From contig NC_089545.1 in NCBI RefSeq assembly GCF_040115645.1, forward strand, positions 1,116,001 through 1,180,000: a DNA stretch of 64,000 bases, read 5' to 3'. Shown piece after piece: positions 24,077 to 35,590 of the stretch. How positions within the stretch are numbered: the stretch's first letter is position 1; every line of letters begins with the position of its first letter. A program made the translations under genes and the position numbers. This DNA is from Euwallacea fornicatus. Taxonomy: Eukaryota > Arthropoda > Insecta > Coleoptera > Curculionidae. Below the pieces are notes generated by a model. The model was not told the DNA's origin and made no database searches. It saw only the letters and a list, made by a program, of their open reading frames with translations.

Positions 24077-26549
24077 CACTCGGTTTATTTTTGTCGAATA
24101 ATTTTATTGCATTTAATTCTTGCATAGAGTAAGTATGGATGGGTGCAATCCTTTTCCTACTCAAGGAGTTTTTTTTTTATTATAGCCGTAAGGGTTCCAA
24201 TGCGACGATTCCATTTATACTTTTCGAATCTCCGAAATTACAGTTAGAAAAATTAAACAAAAAAAAGATTTATTTGATTTAATACTGCACGCAGAGCAGC
24301 AGGGCGTAGCGGACAAACGCATCCGTTCGTTACCTGGTTAAGACAGTTATGTGTGTGAAGGAATACGTTCGGTCGTCTTCGTTCATTTCCGTTCGCCCGG
24401 CAGGTACAAACGGCACAATTCCCAATGTCTCATGACACTGCCAGCTGAACATAAATATACAAACCCGTCGAAGTTTGCTCGAAAAACCAGAACTTTTTTA
24501 ATTAGATATTAAATTTTTTTTGCAATTAAAATTATTTCTATACAAAAACAACTGGGAATCGCGTATTTCCTTAAAATTTGAACTCGTAAAAATGAATTCA
24601 AATAGTCGTGGAAAAAATCTGAGAATACTACGAAATGGATATAGTAGATGGCGCTGGTGGGATATTTTCTTGCAAATGCCGTTGACATTGTCGATTTCTG
24701 TCTGCGTTTAATTGACTTGAGATGAACCCAACTGACGAGATCTAATAGGATCGAAACCGGTCTTTAGGGTGCTCGAGTTAATGAAACACAGAGTTGGAAT
24801 AAGGCATTAAGTCGTAATACTAATTTTCTCAGGTTCTAACTTATGTTAACTAATTAAACGCGGGAGGGGGGCTCTTAGACACCTCCTTACCACCGCGATA
24901 AAATATTAACACGACCCGCCACAAAACCGGAAAGATCTTACGAGGAACAACTTTTTTGTCAAATCCATGTCACAATCGCAAGAATATTCCTCCCGCACAT
25001 CCCTCTATTCGCTGTTAAGTGATGTTCTGAAAAGACTCGTCACAATTGAATCGTACGTTAGAACGGTAAACGTTAGAACGGCAGTGAGTCAAACACGTAA
25101 ATGGGGATTGTCCTCACCGGTGTACGTGAGTCCCAGGTCTTCTTCAAAACAAGAAGTAGGAATTGGTGTCGTGACCGCAACAGCGGGGGCCCGCGAGTAC
25201 ACGCGAAATCTTTATAAATGGGGTGTCATGGGGTCGTAAACTGAGTTCGAAATTAAAGTGTCACCATCGACGGTACGTTATTTTTGAGTTCGCGATAGTT
25301 TCTAGGGAATAAAAAGCGAATTAAATATTTAAAAACCTAATTAACCCCTACAAGGACACACATACCTTCAAGAAAAAATAATCACGCGTGCCGGGTGGTG
25401 GCACTAATGCCCTAATTAGGGCGTACTGGCAGGTGGTACGGTTTCACGACTGGCTTGGCACGTTGTTACAATTACATTTACTATTGACTACGCACTTACC
25501 AGCCCCATTGTCCAATCCAAAATTTCAATACCTCCCTTTAGAGGGCGGCTTAAAGTTAACATCGAGGGTTTCAATATGTCGCTGAATGGATAATAGCTCT
25601 CGATGCACATTAAACGGATTAAAGTGACACTTGACTGGGTTAAGTTACTGTCGAGCCCTTTAAAGCCGGCAGTAGTCAATGACTAATTCGAGTAAAAGAG
25701 ACCTATTTTACACCATTAAAATTTTGAAATTTTAGAGTAATCAGATCTTAATCGCTAATGCATATAGTGCCGCTTACCCGTAACCATATCGTTCCGCTCT
25801 TGAATTTCAATTCGACAAAAATTACCTGCCCACAAATTATTTTTAATCTCTCCGATATAATCAGACACTTCCTTAATTGCATATCTGCTTTTTTTAAAAA
25901 CAGTTACACTTAAAAGAAGCACCCAAGTTAAATGGGTAGTTAATGGGTCTAACGAAAACATTATTTGCATACTTATTACCATATAACATCCTAGCGTGGA
26001 AAAATGCGGTTATTACACATTTCTCTGGCCAGGTGGATGATGTATCATAACGCAATAAATTGTATAAGAATTTCATGCCGAAATTGCACTAAGGGTTTCT
26101 GAAAAGATGCCGATAAGCCAGTTAGGGCAATTTATTGTCATTGCAGTTCATTACGCCTGTGCTGAGCAGGTGAAATTATCGTGACCTTATTAAATACGAT
26201 ATTAAAATACTAATAATAAATTGCTTTAGGATATTCAATTTTGTTTTAGCTTTACGGGTGGCAGGTGATTGATTGATTAACAGCTTAAACACTTTTTGTA
26301 CTCTATTAATAACACCTAATGAGACTTAGTTTTGAAACCTTTCACACTTTTAATCAGCAAGTCTATGTACAGTGCAAAACTCAGGTGCTCCTGCAATCAG
26401 CCCCAACTGAAACGAGATAATCGAAGGAGGTACGATCGCCCGTGGAACGGAGATTTCCCGATTTTCAAAAAAACCTTTTTAAAATTAATCCAGAGCTAAA
26501 GCGACGTATAATATTTTTTTAACTTGAGAAACACCTCCATTTTCCACCC
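24077..26549. other. Intergenic stretch, nothing recognised
   Basis: No supported gene. The words GACAAACGCATCCGTTCG (about 24312) and GACAAACGCATACGTCCG (about 13782) are alike and could mark a further dispersed repeat, but the match is too short to call. Confidence 0.4.
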
Positions 26550-26616
26550 ATGGGGGCAGCAGGTGAATAAAAGTGCCATCCATGGCGCCAGGCTCGCTAA
26601 GACCGACCCTGCGTGA
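26550..26616 (-). mobile_element. GC-rich hAT-like MITE, copy 7 (partial)
   Basis: The stretch CCCATGGGGGCAGCAGGTGAATAAAAGT, broken by changes, followed by GGCGCCAGGCTCGCTAAG and ACCGACCCTG corresponds to one half of the family in reverse orientation. The other half is not recognisable. Called on the terminal 35 bases mainly. Confidence 0.45.
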
Positions 26617-27735
26617 AGGGGACGTAACATTAAATTTGCGCCTATTCCGATGTTCTCTACGAAACATCTATGCCAATTACTCAAACCTTAGTGTTAAACG
26701 GCCATACAGACTTTGAGACGAAAATTTAAGCTCATTAATCGAATAAACATGAAACCGGAAACTAACCCACGAACTCGGCATTGGTTGCGATAATGATCCT
26801 CTAATAGAATTTAGCCTGAAAGGGCTTATCGAAATTCGAGACTGGATTATTTAACGAGCCAGTTAACAAACGACAAACAATGGTCAGGAAACTTTTCAAC
26901 GGCGACCACAACTTTGACCATACTCGTATAAAGGGCTTCTGACCACATCCTCGCGTTTAGGGTTGATGGATGGATAATATGACTAAATTGGTTTTGTAAA
27001 ACGTTGTCCTTTCTATCTTATTACGGAAACCACCGTGTCGGACTAGGCATTAGAGATATTACCATACTTGCAAAACGCAAATGAAGAGTTCAATCTTTTT
27101 GCCCTCTATAAGGGTCCATATTTTTGACAGGAAGGCTTTTCTTCTAGTAATTCTAGAATTTCATTGACTGCCTCTTCTAACCTTTGTTGCATGCTGCACC
27201 TGAAATCGGTGCCGAGCTCAGTACAAAAGTTCCCATCCCCCTTGGTGTTGCAATTTCCGTATCGTTAAGTAAACAGCAATTTTTTTAAAGGGCAACATAA
27301 GGGCTTACGTGTCAAATTTTTACTGCTACATTGAACTTTATTCTGGAATATAAAAAAAAACGGGCCGTAGATTACGAGAATTTGTACGCGTTGATTTCCA
27401 ACAATATCAGCAACGTCACTCTAGAATCTGCCGCTCATCAATGTCGATAGGACTCGCACTAACCAGTTTGAGCTTCATACAAGTTTTGGTCTGAAAATCC
27501 AATATCAATTTGGAAAATCTGAATTTATCAGGCGTTCGCCGCTCATTGGTTGTTGTTAATTCAAGGAGAGTGCTCAAGGTTCTTGCATTCGCTAGTCTCA
27601 ACAACCGAGGCGAACTTATGCATACAACAAGATCACTTTAAAATGATCTCATACAATATTCCTTTCCATTTATCAACTCTCGTTGGCAGCAGCTGCTCTA
27701 GCATAGCCATGCAATATGGCAGGCAGTTCGCATAG

Positions 27736-28171
27736 TACCGGGTGTCCCAAAAGGAAAATGGTTTTGTTTTATTGAGTAACGTTTTGAGGCTGCTAACAGG
27801 TACACCTTTGTTTTAACTAAAATATTTAACTGAATAATGTTTTTTCATTAATAGCACTACAGGAGATAAGCAGAGGAAAGTGAGGGCCCTTTTAGCTGAC
27901 CGAGACGGTTCCGAGTGGCGCCCCCTATTAGCTCTAATAAAACCCACAGCACTAGCTTGTTTTTCACGTCCGAAACGTCCGTACATCATATTTCGGTGCC
28001 GTAAGTGAAATGACTTTGGAGATATGAAATGAAAGCAAAAATAAAATTTTAAGTTTAACGCCCTGTATCTTTGTTAATATTCACTTTCGGAATGGAACAA
28101 CTGCGCTGGATCTTAACCTTCCATTGGCAGAAATCCGCTGTTGCCCCATTGCTTTTGAGACATCCTGTACA
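27736..28171. mobile_element. Non-autonomous mariner-related element (TACNGGNTGTC ends)
   Basis: The left end TACCGGGTGTCCCAAAAGGA pairs with the reverse complement of the right end, TGTACAGGATGTCTCAAAAG. TACAGGGTGTC-type ends are typical of mariner-related insect elements. The element is about 0.44 kb with no transposase, so it would need help in trans. The internal word CGCCCTGTATC near 28068 resembles another such end and may record an older insertion. Confidence 0.7.
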
Positions 28172-31100
28172 TTGTTCACCTTCGGGCCACTCGGGCTCGT
28201 CCTTTAAAATCGCCAAATAACGCTCTCTATTAACTGCCTTTTCTGCTGTTGTAAAGCTAATTCCTCAGAGGACCTGCAACCCCCGCGTTCACGAACCTCA
28301 GCAAGTTCATCATTTGCGTTCCAAAAGGGACATTTCTAATCTACAGCATTATCCAGCGCGATTCAACCAATTTTTTTCCGGCCTTTCTCTGTCTCCGAGA
28401 TCAAGGCGATGAGGCAAAGCTTTTTGTCTAGGGTCGTGGAGGGGTCATTGCGAGGATTAATTCGATACATTCCTTCAGACAGCTGCTCCACCTGTTCTCG
28501 AAATATCGGCGTTTGAAGTTTGAAAAGTGGCAAAAAACTGCCCTTCGGAAACTTTGGGGAAAATTCGAGATGTTGCACGTGTCGTTTTTCGGTCCTGCGG
28601 AGCGACGTGCTGATCGTGGATATCTCGGTCGAGGCCCGGGGGCCTGGAAAAAGGATTGTTGTGAATTTTCCGTACGTCATCGATCGAGCAGTCATTATTT
28701 CGATATTTTCATCGACTTATCTGGGCATTTGCCATGGAAATTTACAGTTTCTATCCCTCCGAAATGTAATTACCAGAAGACAGAGCTGCATCCTAAAACA
28801 CAATGGGCACCCAAAGCTGCCCAATCAAGTAGTTTCCTATAATTTTTGAAAACTGGTATTGATTAATGACAATGTAATTCACACGCACCAATTCGCTCGT
28901 TGTTACCGTATGGGCCAGCTGTTCATTAAGGATTCCGAATTGTGACTAGCCATTGTATTATGGTGATGCCATTATCCACTTCACGTTTTGTTATATTTAG
29001 TTCAAATTAGGCTTAATTTCGACGGCCATTACCAACTGTTTCTTGGGCAATAACGGCGGCCGATTGTTGTAATTTATTAAATTAGACACGTTCCTATTAA
29101 AACGCAAAATAGAAAAGACCATAATGTTTACGTGAAATTGTTGATTACCCTTCCAGTGCTGGTCCCAGCGTAAGATGTTCGTTTAATTATCGATCGAGTT
29201 TTAACCATATGGCCTATCTTGTAACGAACCTTAATCTCTACCTTGGAGGTCCTGCTTGTCAGAAATCTAATACGCGGCTTTAATCGAATTTAACACATTA
29301 CAGTTCGCATGGTAAATGGCGATAATATACGTTATAAGATTGAGTTTCACACGTTTTGCTGATAAATATCTCGTGGCTACTGAATCAAAATAATTTTCCA
29401 ACGACAAACCTAAAAAGGCATTGTGGCAATTTGTTCTGCTTGACAGGCGATTTGTAGATACGAGATAAATGATTTAGCTGAATCTGAGGAAAGTTGCAAA
29501 TTAAGCTTAATGGCGTTAAGTCCCTACTGAAGATGTATGCGTTTGATGCGTCCAAAAGTGAAATCTCCGGACTTTCATATGTGACGTAAGCTTGTTAGAA
29601 TAGAGGTAAAATAAGAGGACCGTGCAGGTCAAATTAATTGGACTCGCGTAAAAATAACAATCAGGCAATGCATTTGGAAACTATGGTCATCGGAAGTGAC
29701 GAACAATGGGACAATTTTGCGTGAATAACGAGCGTTTTGAAAACGTAACGGTCATAGGCACTTTTTCAACATAAAATAGCCACTATTAGGTCTCACTAAT
29801 TGGAATTTCCGGTGGACAAACGTATATCCTCACACCTTTTGCTCAATGAGAATCAGATATTATATTGTGTTTAACTGAACTCGATGGCCGCACACTTCCA
29901 TGATGGGTTTTTAATGTAATTTGCGGCTAAGGTGTTGGTCGCCGGTTGGCTGATAATCATCCTTATTGTCTCTCAGATCATTTATTACCCCGCTACTTTG
30001 AAAGGGAGGGGAAATTAAACATTCGTTAGTGTAGGCACTCAATAACTTGTGCAGCCAGCAATTTCCAGAAATTATTTCTTCTAATTTCTGCTTTGTTGCC
30101 GTCTTCCTCGATTCGAAATTGCTCCTGCTTTTACCGTCCCCATCGAGGATGATTTTGAGAATTATAAAGGACCTCCGGTATCTTCGGTATACACTAAGAT
30201 CAAACATGCGATTTACGAAATTGGGGCACTACCATAAGTAAATGTACGTGGAAAATGTCGTTGATGGTTCACCATCAACCACGCCAAGATGGCCCAACAG
30301 TGAAACTGTTCAATGAAACTTAGGCGATTGGACTCCGAAGTATTTTGAGAGGGTTTGAATTCTTGGGAACATCATGGAATTTTTGGAAATTACTTGAGAT
30401 GTTTGCAGTTTCCGCGCATGCGATGCAGCACCGAACTTTTTTGATTTTCCACATGCGTTACGCGACTTCAGGCGATTTTCCAGGACGCGTTTTTTCCAAC
30501 AATCACATCGAGCTACTTCCTTTCACTGCGGGCCCACGAAGGTTAATTTTCCCTTAAATCTTTTTGGTAGATCTTCGACGACAGCACGAATATATATTTT
30601 CTGTGGCCCGAAGGGACAACCTCTTCCTCCTATCTCCATTTATCGGGAGTGCATTTGTACGAAAAAATTGGAAAATCGCTTAAACCACCGAGTGGAGGTA
30701 CGATACGAGCGGAAATTATGAGGGGCCGAGAATATCTTCCAATGCACAAGATTGTTGTAGGTTCCGATGTATGCAAGGCAGAAATTCTTTAAAAAATTAC
30801 AGCCTGGAAAGTAGGCTCTCGAAATTTGAAAGACTCTGTACGATCCTGGCACAAAGGAAAACGTGCACATCTCACAAGAAAAATTATGATTTTCGGAGGT
30901 TCTTAGGCCCATTTGCAGACCAACTGTAGACTTCAACGCTATTTTCGTCCAAAGAATTCCTATGGAAAACTCCAATAGCTTCGAATTATGTTTCTTCGCC
31001 TACTCAATACAGCTTTCAGGCAGAATAATTATTCAATCCCTTTGATTGATTGCTGGCACATTAAAAGAAAAAAATGTAAATCCGATATCGCGTGCACAAT

Positions 31101-34100
31101 CATTTGTAACTTAATTGAACGAAATTGCTTTCAGAAGTTATTTCGGAGCGTTTTCAATCAATTTCCCATAATGGAACTAACCCAGCCAGCGGTCGCAAAG
31201 ATTTCCTATCCGATATTCTAAGGTAATTAAGGAACACTTTAGTTGGCTGTACCGCCTCAAAGCGGGTTATAAACGCTATAGGAGGTAATTAACTGAAAAG
31301 GGTGACAGTAATTAATGAATTTCTGCGACTATAAAGCGATATTGTGTGTTTGCCAGAGTGCTCCCCAGGGCCTTGTTTTGTAAGTTTCCAGCTTACGCTT
31401 TAATATGCAGTTTAATGTTTTTGGGGACGTGTTGTATTTGCTAATCAATAATGAAACTACCCACTCTCCGTCTCTCCACACCGCCTCTATTTAAGAGCAA
31501 TACCAATCGCTTCCGGATCGGAGCGAAAATGACCAAAAATTCTCCTTTCCAAGAACGATTCGCGTCAGTTTATGACCAATTTGCTCTCGGCGGTTTACTG
31601 GATGTGACGTAATGTGCACTTTCGGCCAATCAATTTACGGCTTTATGCAACGGCAGCAAATTGGTCTAGTATAACCTATGCGGTAATTGAACGTATGCGG
31701 AACTGGTGGTCCTCGTTGTATTCAACAAGTAGTACGTAACAGCCGCATTCAAAATTAAGGTAAAACGAATTTACCTAAAGTCGGCGTAAGGAGAGCTATC
31801 CGAAACCCATGCGCGATTGTCGTTTCGTTCTGTCGTCAAAAGCCACCGCAAAATCTCGTGATTTGTGGACAATCGATTCTTGGAAAAAAAAAAAATGAAG
31901 AAAATCTCGACTTTTTCATTTTATCAATAAATGCTAATCGTCGTCTGAGTTTAGCGCTAACCGGGAAAAACAAGGTTTACAGGCTCTAAACGCATCATGC
32001 CATCAAAGAGCGAACCAACGAAGTACAAAATCTAGAAACATAAATTCGTAGTTTTTTCTGCCTCTCACAGACCAATTACCCCACATCATGCTTAATGCAA
32101 GAGACAAGACGCTCTTAATTGGCAGTTTAAGAGTTTTTGCTTAAAACGCGGCAATAATTGGTACCGTGTGAGTTTCAAACAGGACGGCAATATGCGGAAC
32201 CAGTGTTAGCAAAAAGTCGACTAAGTGCGGTTTGATTTATCCAATTTGAGTGGCATTTTATCGATTTATTGATGTTGGATTCTATACAGGTGCGCTAATG
32301 AATTTAAATTCAGTAACAAGAATTTGCCACTTTCCTCTTTGCCAGCAATCGACCTATTTCTTTGAAGGACAACAATAGCTTTAGCTATAATTCATCGTCA
32401 GGTGTACACCTGTTTGGGGCAGGAGTAGGCAGCTCAACAATGTAATTTATATTAATCGAATGTGAATGGGGATGTTTAATTAAAAGAGCGGCGTTGATTA
32501 GATCCTCGACGGGATACTCGAAGCATCGATTAGGACCGCTACTACCTCACTTCTATAGGTAGAAGACACAATTAACAGGACAGTAGTAGTTCGGTAGGTG
32601 TTAATTTCTTACAAATAAGTCATGCTTAGCGACTGGTTAGTGAGGCTTAAACTATTATCTCGGCCTTATAATCGGGCACAACCAATGGCAGCCTCTCATT
32701 TGGGAGCCCATAGAAACCATACCTCTTTCGTAACGATTCTCATTAAAATTCAGCAGCTTCTAAGCTGTCCTAGGCAACAAAATCCTTAAATACAGACCTG
32801 TGCCGCCCCTTCATTATGATCGTATTACGACTGACGAGCTGGTACTCAACTATTAATAACCGACATACCAACTGAATTTTTCATTATTTCTTCTTTATTT
32901 GGCCGACACAAAAGCAGTAGTCCTTTATTTTGATCAGTTCACACTGGCTTTAATAACTTGAAAGAATGGCGCGGTTTATGGTAAAAGACATTTCAGTGTT
33001 AATGTGATAACTGATGAGAAGAAGTTCTGCTTGCAGCGGTTAAGTCCACCTCTCTTGGTGCTTTCATTTACACTAATTAAGGTGGGTATCTTAATGTAAT
33101 GTTTCAATTAAGATCTCCCGTTAAACGAAAATTCACGGACCCAGGAGTACCGGTATGTAGCAAGCTCACATTAAGCCGATGAAAGACAGGACCTCCAAGT
33201 TGAGCCGTTTAGGAACCACGTCTCGAGTGTCCCATGTTCGTTTATCTTGTCGATTTGCATTGATATTAAATGATCTTCGAGCAGAGATTGTACCAAACCT
33301 GATCAGGGGTCCGAGTGAGAAATCACCTTTTGGCTGGAGTGATTTTGACGTGTATTTGATGTGAAATGAGAATGAGATTGCTCTCGGTGCACTAGAGTCA
33401 TTGAAAGGTATGCGTGGAACCGGAAACGTGCGTGTTGTTGACATAAGAGCGCGTCGTATTATTAACGCTTTGCGCATCAGAAGTGTCACGAATTTGTCAA
33501 AATGTTTAGACAGTCAAGTTATACGTGTTTCCATGGAAACACGGTCGTCCGCTGTTGCGCACAAATTGCAAACTCACTTTATTGCACAGCAGCGACTAGC
33601 CATTATTTACATTTTAATAGACCTTATTGTTGGTAATGGACGATAGCTGTGAACAAAGTAGAGTAATTTACTCGCTTTTTATACCTATTATTCTTTCGAA
33701 GAACTTGAGCTCCTCGCCTGCGGCTCGAAACGTAAGCGTCTCCCTTAGGGAATAATGGCTATCATAAAAACCTCGTGTAATAATATAACATTACCAACCT
33801 TTCCATCTGGCCAGGACTTCCTCTTTTCTTGTCTCATAAAAATTAGATTACAATCGCCTTTGATGATTTTCTCAAATTTGTCGTGTAATGACACTAATAT
33901 AACAATGGATTATGAGTGATGGCGGTGTAATCTCTCACACTTATAGCCATTAATTTACGAGGGCTGGCCAGCAATTAATAAGGATTATACAGGCATTAAT
34001 AAATAAAACACCCTTGTTGTTGACACCCTTTTACTGCCGTTATTTGGCAGTAATACTTGGGATTAGTGAGTAGTTAATGGAAAAATTGATGGAAAAACAA

Positions 34101-34392
34101 GTAGGCTGCATTTGTAAAAATGTTTCATGGTTAGGAAAATGGAAAATTTCTATTTGAGCACTAAAAAATCGCAAACTAGTAATAGTTATAATGATAATTT
34201 AGTTTGTTTTCAAAAATCACCAAGAATTACTCTGATTAAATCTGAGTGAATTCCTCTGACCAATGGAAGAAATGTTTAAAATATCATACAGTTATAATTT
34301 GCATAGATTTTTATTTCACTTGAATTTTCCATAAACAATCCATTATGCTAGTGTCTCCCTCGCAGAGCTACAGCAGAAATCTGCTCGTGTTT
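28172..34392. other. Intergenic stretch without supported genes
   Basis: At 28363-28849 three frames, one minus and two plus, stay open together across about 180 bases in a GC-rich patch. None shows a recognisable domain, so no gene is called. The remainder is AT-rich with short chance frames and a poly-A run near 31886. Confidence 0.4.
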
Positions 34393-34749
34393 TTAGTCTC
34401 CTCCATTCTTTTTTCCTTTCTTTCCGGGTCTAACGCTGACCTTTCTCGTGGAGTTCTTCCGAACCTCACCGTCTTGCAGCAATCTCGAGCTTACCATTAC
34501 CAGATTCTTCTTCGTACTATCAGTGTTTAAGACATTTAAAGCCACGGAACTCGCAGAGATCAAAGTAAAATTTAATTTTTGTTTGGTTTCCGCCATCGCT
34601 CTTTTTAGGGACTCATTTCTCTGCTCTAGTAGGTTGCACTTACTTTCCAGCCTATTAATCTTTTTCCCTATTGCAGTTACGGTGTTGTTCGCTTTGCGGC
34701 TTAGTTCCTTTAGGAACTCAATTAGTTTTCTGTCTATCATGTTGCTCAT
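34393..34749 (-). CDS. Hypothetical 118-residue coiled-coil reading frame
   Basis: I do not recognise this protein. The frame starts MSNMIDRKLIEFLKELSRKA. It has a heptad-like stretch at about residues 5-60 (IGKKINRLESKCNLLEQRN) that would form a coiled coil, then a hydrophobic patch, and ends in a basic tail (RPGKKGKKNGGD). No neighbouring gene gives it context, and no splice-linked partner was found. A short N-terminal coiled coil with a basic tail would fit a retroelement ORF1/gag remnant, or a stray exon. It stands out because its composition is protein-like compared with other frames nearby. Low confidence that it is translated. Confidence 0.25.
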   Translation of the reverse strand: MSNMIDRKLIEFLKELSRKANNTVTAIGKKINRLESKCNLLEQRNESLKRAMAETKQKLNFTLISASSVALNVLNTDSTKKNLVMVSSRLLQDGEVRKNSTRKVSVRPGKKGKKNGGD

Positions 34750-34980
34750 CGGGGAAAATTATTTGCCGCTTTAAGTGGATTATGTTAGCAGAAAATGACA
34801 AAAATCTATCTACATAAATAGCGCAGTTCAATTTTGTAATCCGTGCTACTGCTGATCCTAGGTAGAATGTTGCTATAGATGCTAATTATCGACAGGTATC
34901 TACTTTAGATTGATATAAATTGACAAAATAATTTGTTATCTACGTTTTTCATATCTGCGCATCTCCCAATGTAGTGCCAC

Positions 34981-35590
34981 ATACACAGACAGTCCCATTT
35001 GAAGCTGTGATTCAAGATTACTCAAAAACGGTTCGTTGTGTGACAAGAAGTTTCAAATGAAAGTGGTCCGGTAAAGCGGAAGATATTTCATGAAGATAAT
35101 GCCTTTTAGCCAAAACGTCATTTTAAAAAAGAACATCGATTTCCTGCGTAAGGTAGGCTCAAACAAGAGAAATTTGAAGAAAATATTGTTTCTTAAGGAA
35201 ATAATTTTTTTTGCATTAGATAGAAAGATTGTTATGACTTTTAAAGAAAATATGCATTGCAATTTTTTTTTTAATGCAATAATTTCGGTATCCCGAAAAT
35301 TGAACAAAAATCTAAGATAACTCTGCAGCAAAACGTCTCATAAAAAAATTGTTCAATTGAAATGCGTTAATTTTTGAAGGTATACAAGGATCTGTAAAAA
35401 AATACGGGGTTGCCGTTTGGACAAAAAGTTGCCCTTAAAATGACCTTAAAATGACGGTTTGGATAAAAGTCGCCATCTTCATGACATGTCCCCCTTTCCA
35501 CCGGAAATTTTTATTCGAAACTCTTTTTCATACAACGTACCGTTTTTGAGTGATCTTCAATCACAGATTTAAATGGGATACCCTGTATAC
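34981..35590. mobile_element. Non-autonomous element with about 95-bp terminal inverted repeats
   Basis: The left arm (34981-35075) and the reverse complement of the right arm (35493-35590) align for about 95 bp. They share GTCCCATTT/ATCCCATTT, CTGTGATTCAAGAT/CTGTGATTGAAGAT and ACTCAAAAACGGT, then similar sequence through CCGG. The right end is CCCTGTATAC, that is TACAGGG outward, like the other mariner-related ends in the window. The interior is AT-rich with no transposase. Foldback-like structure, 610 bp. Confidence 0.8.
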
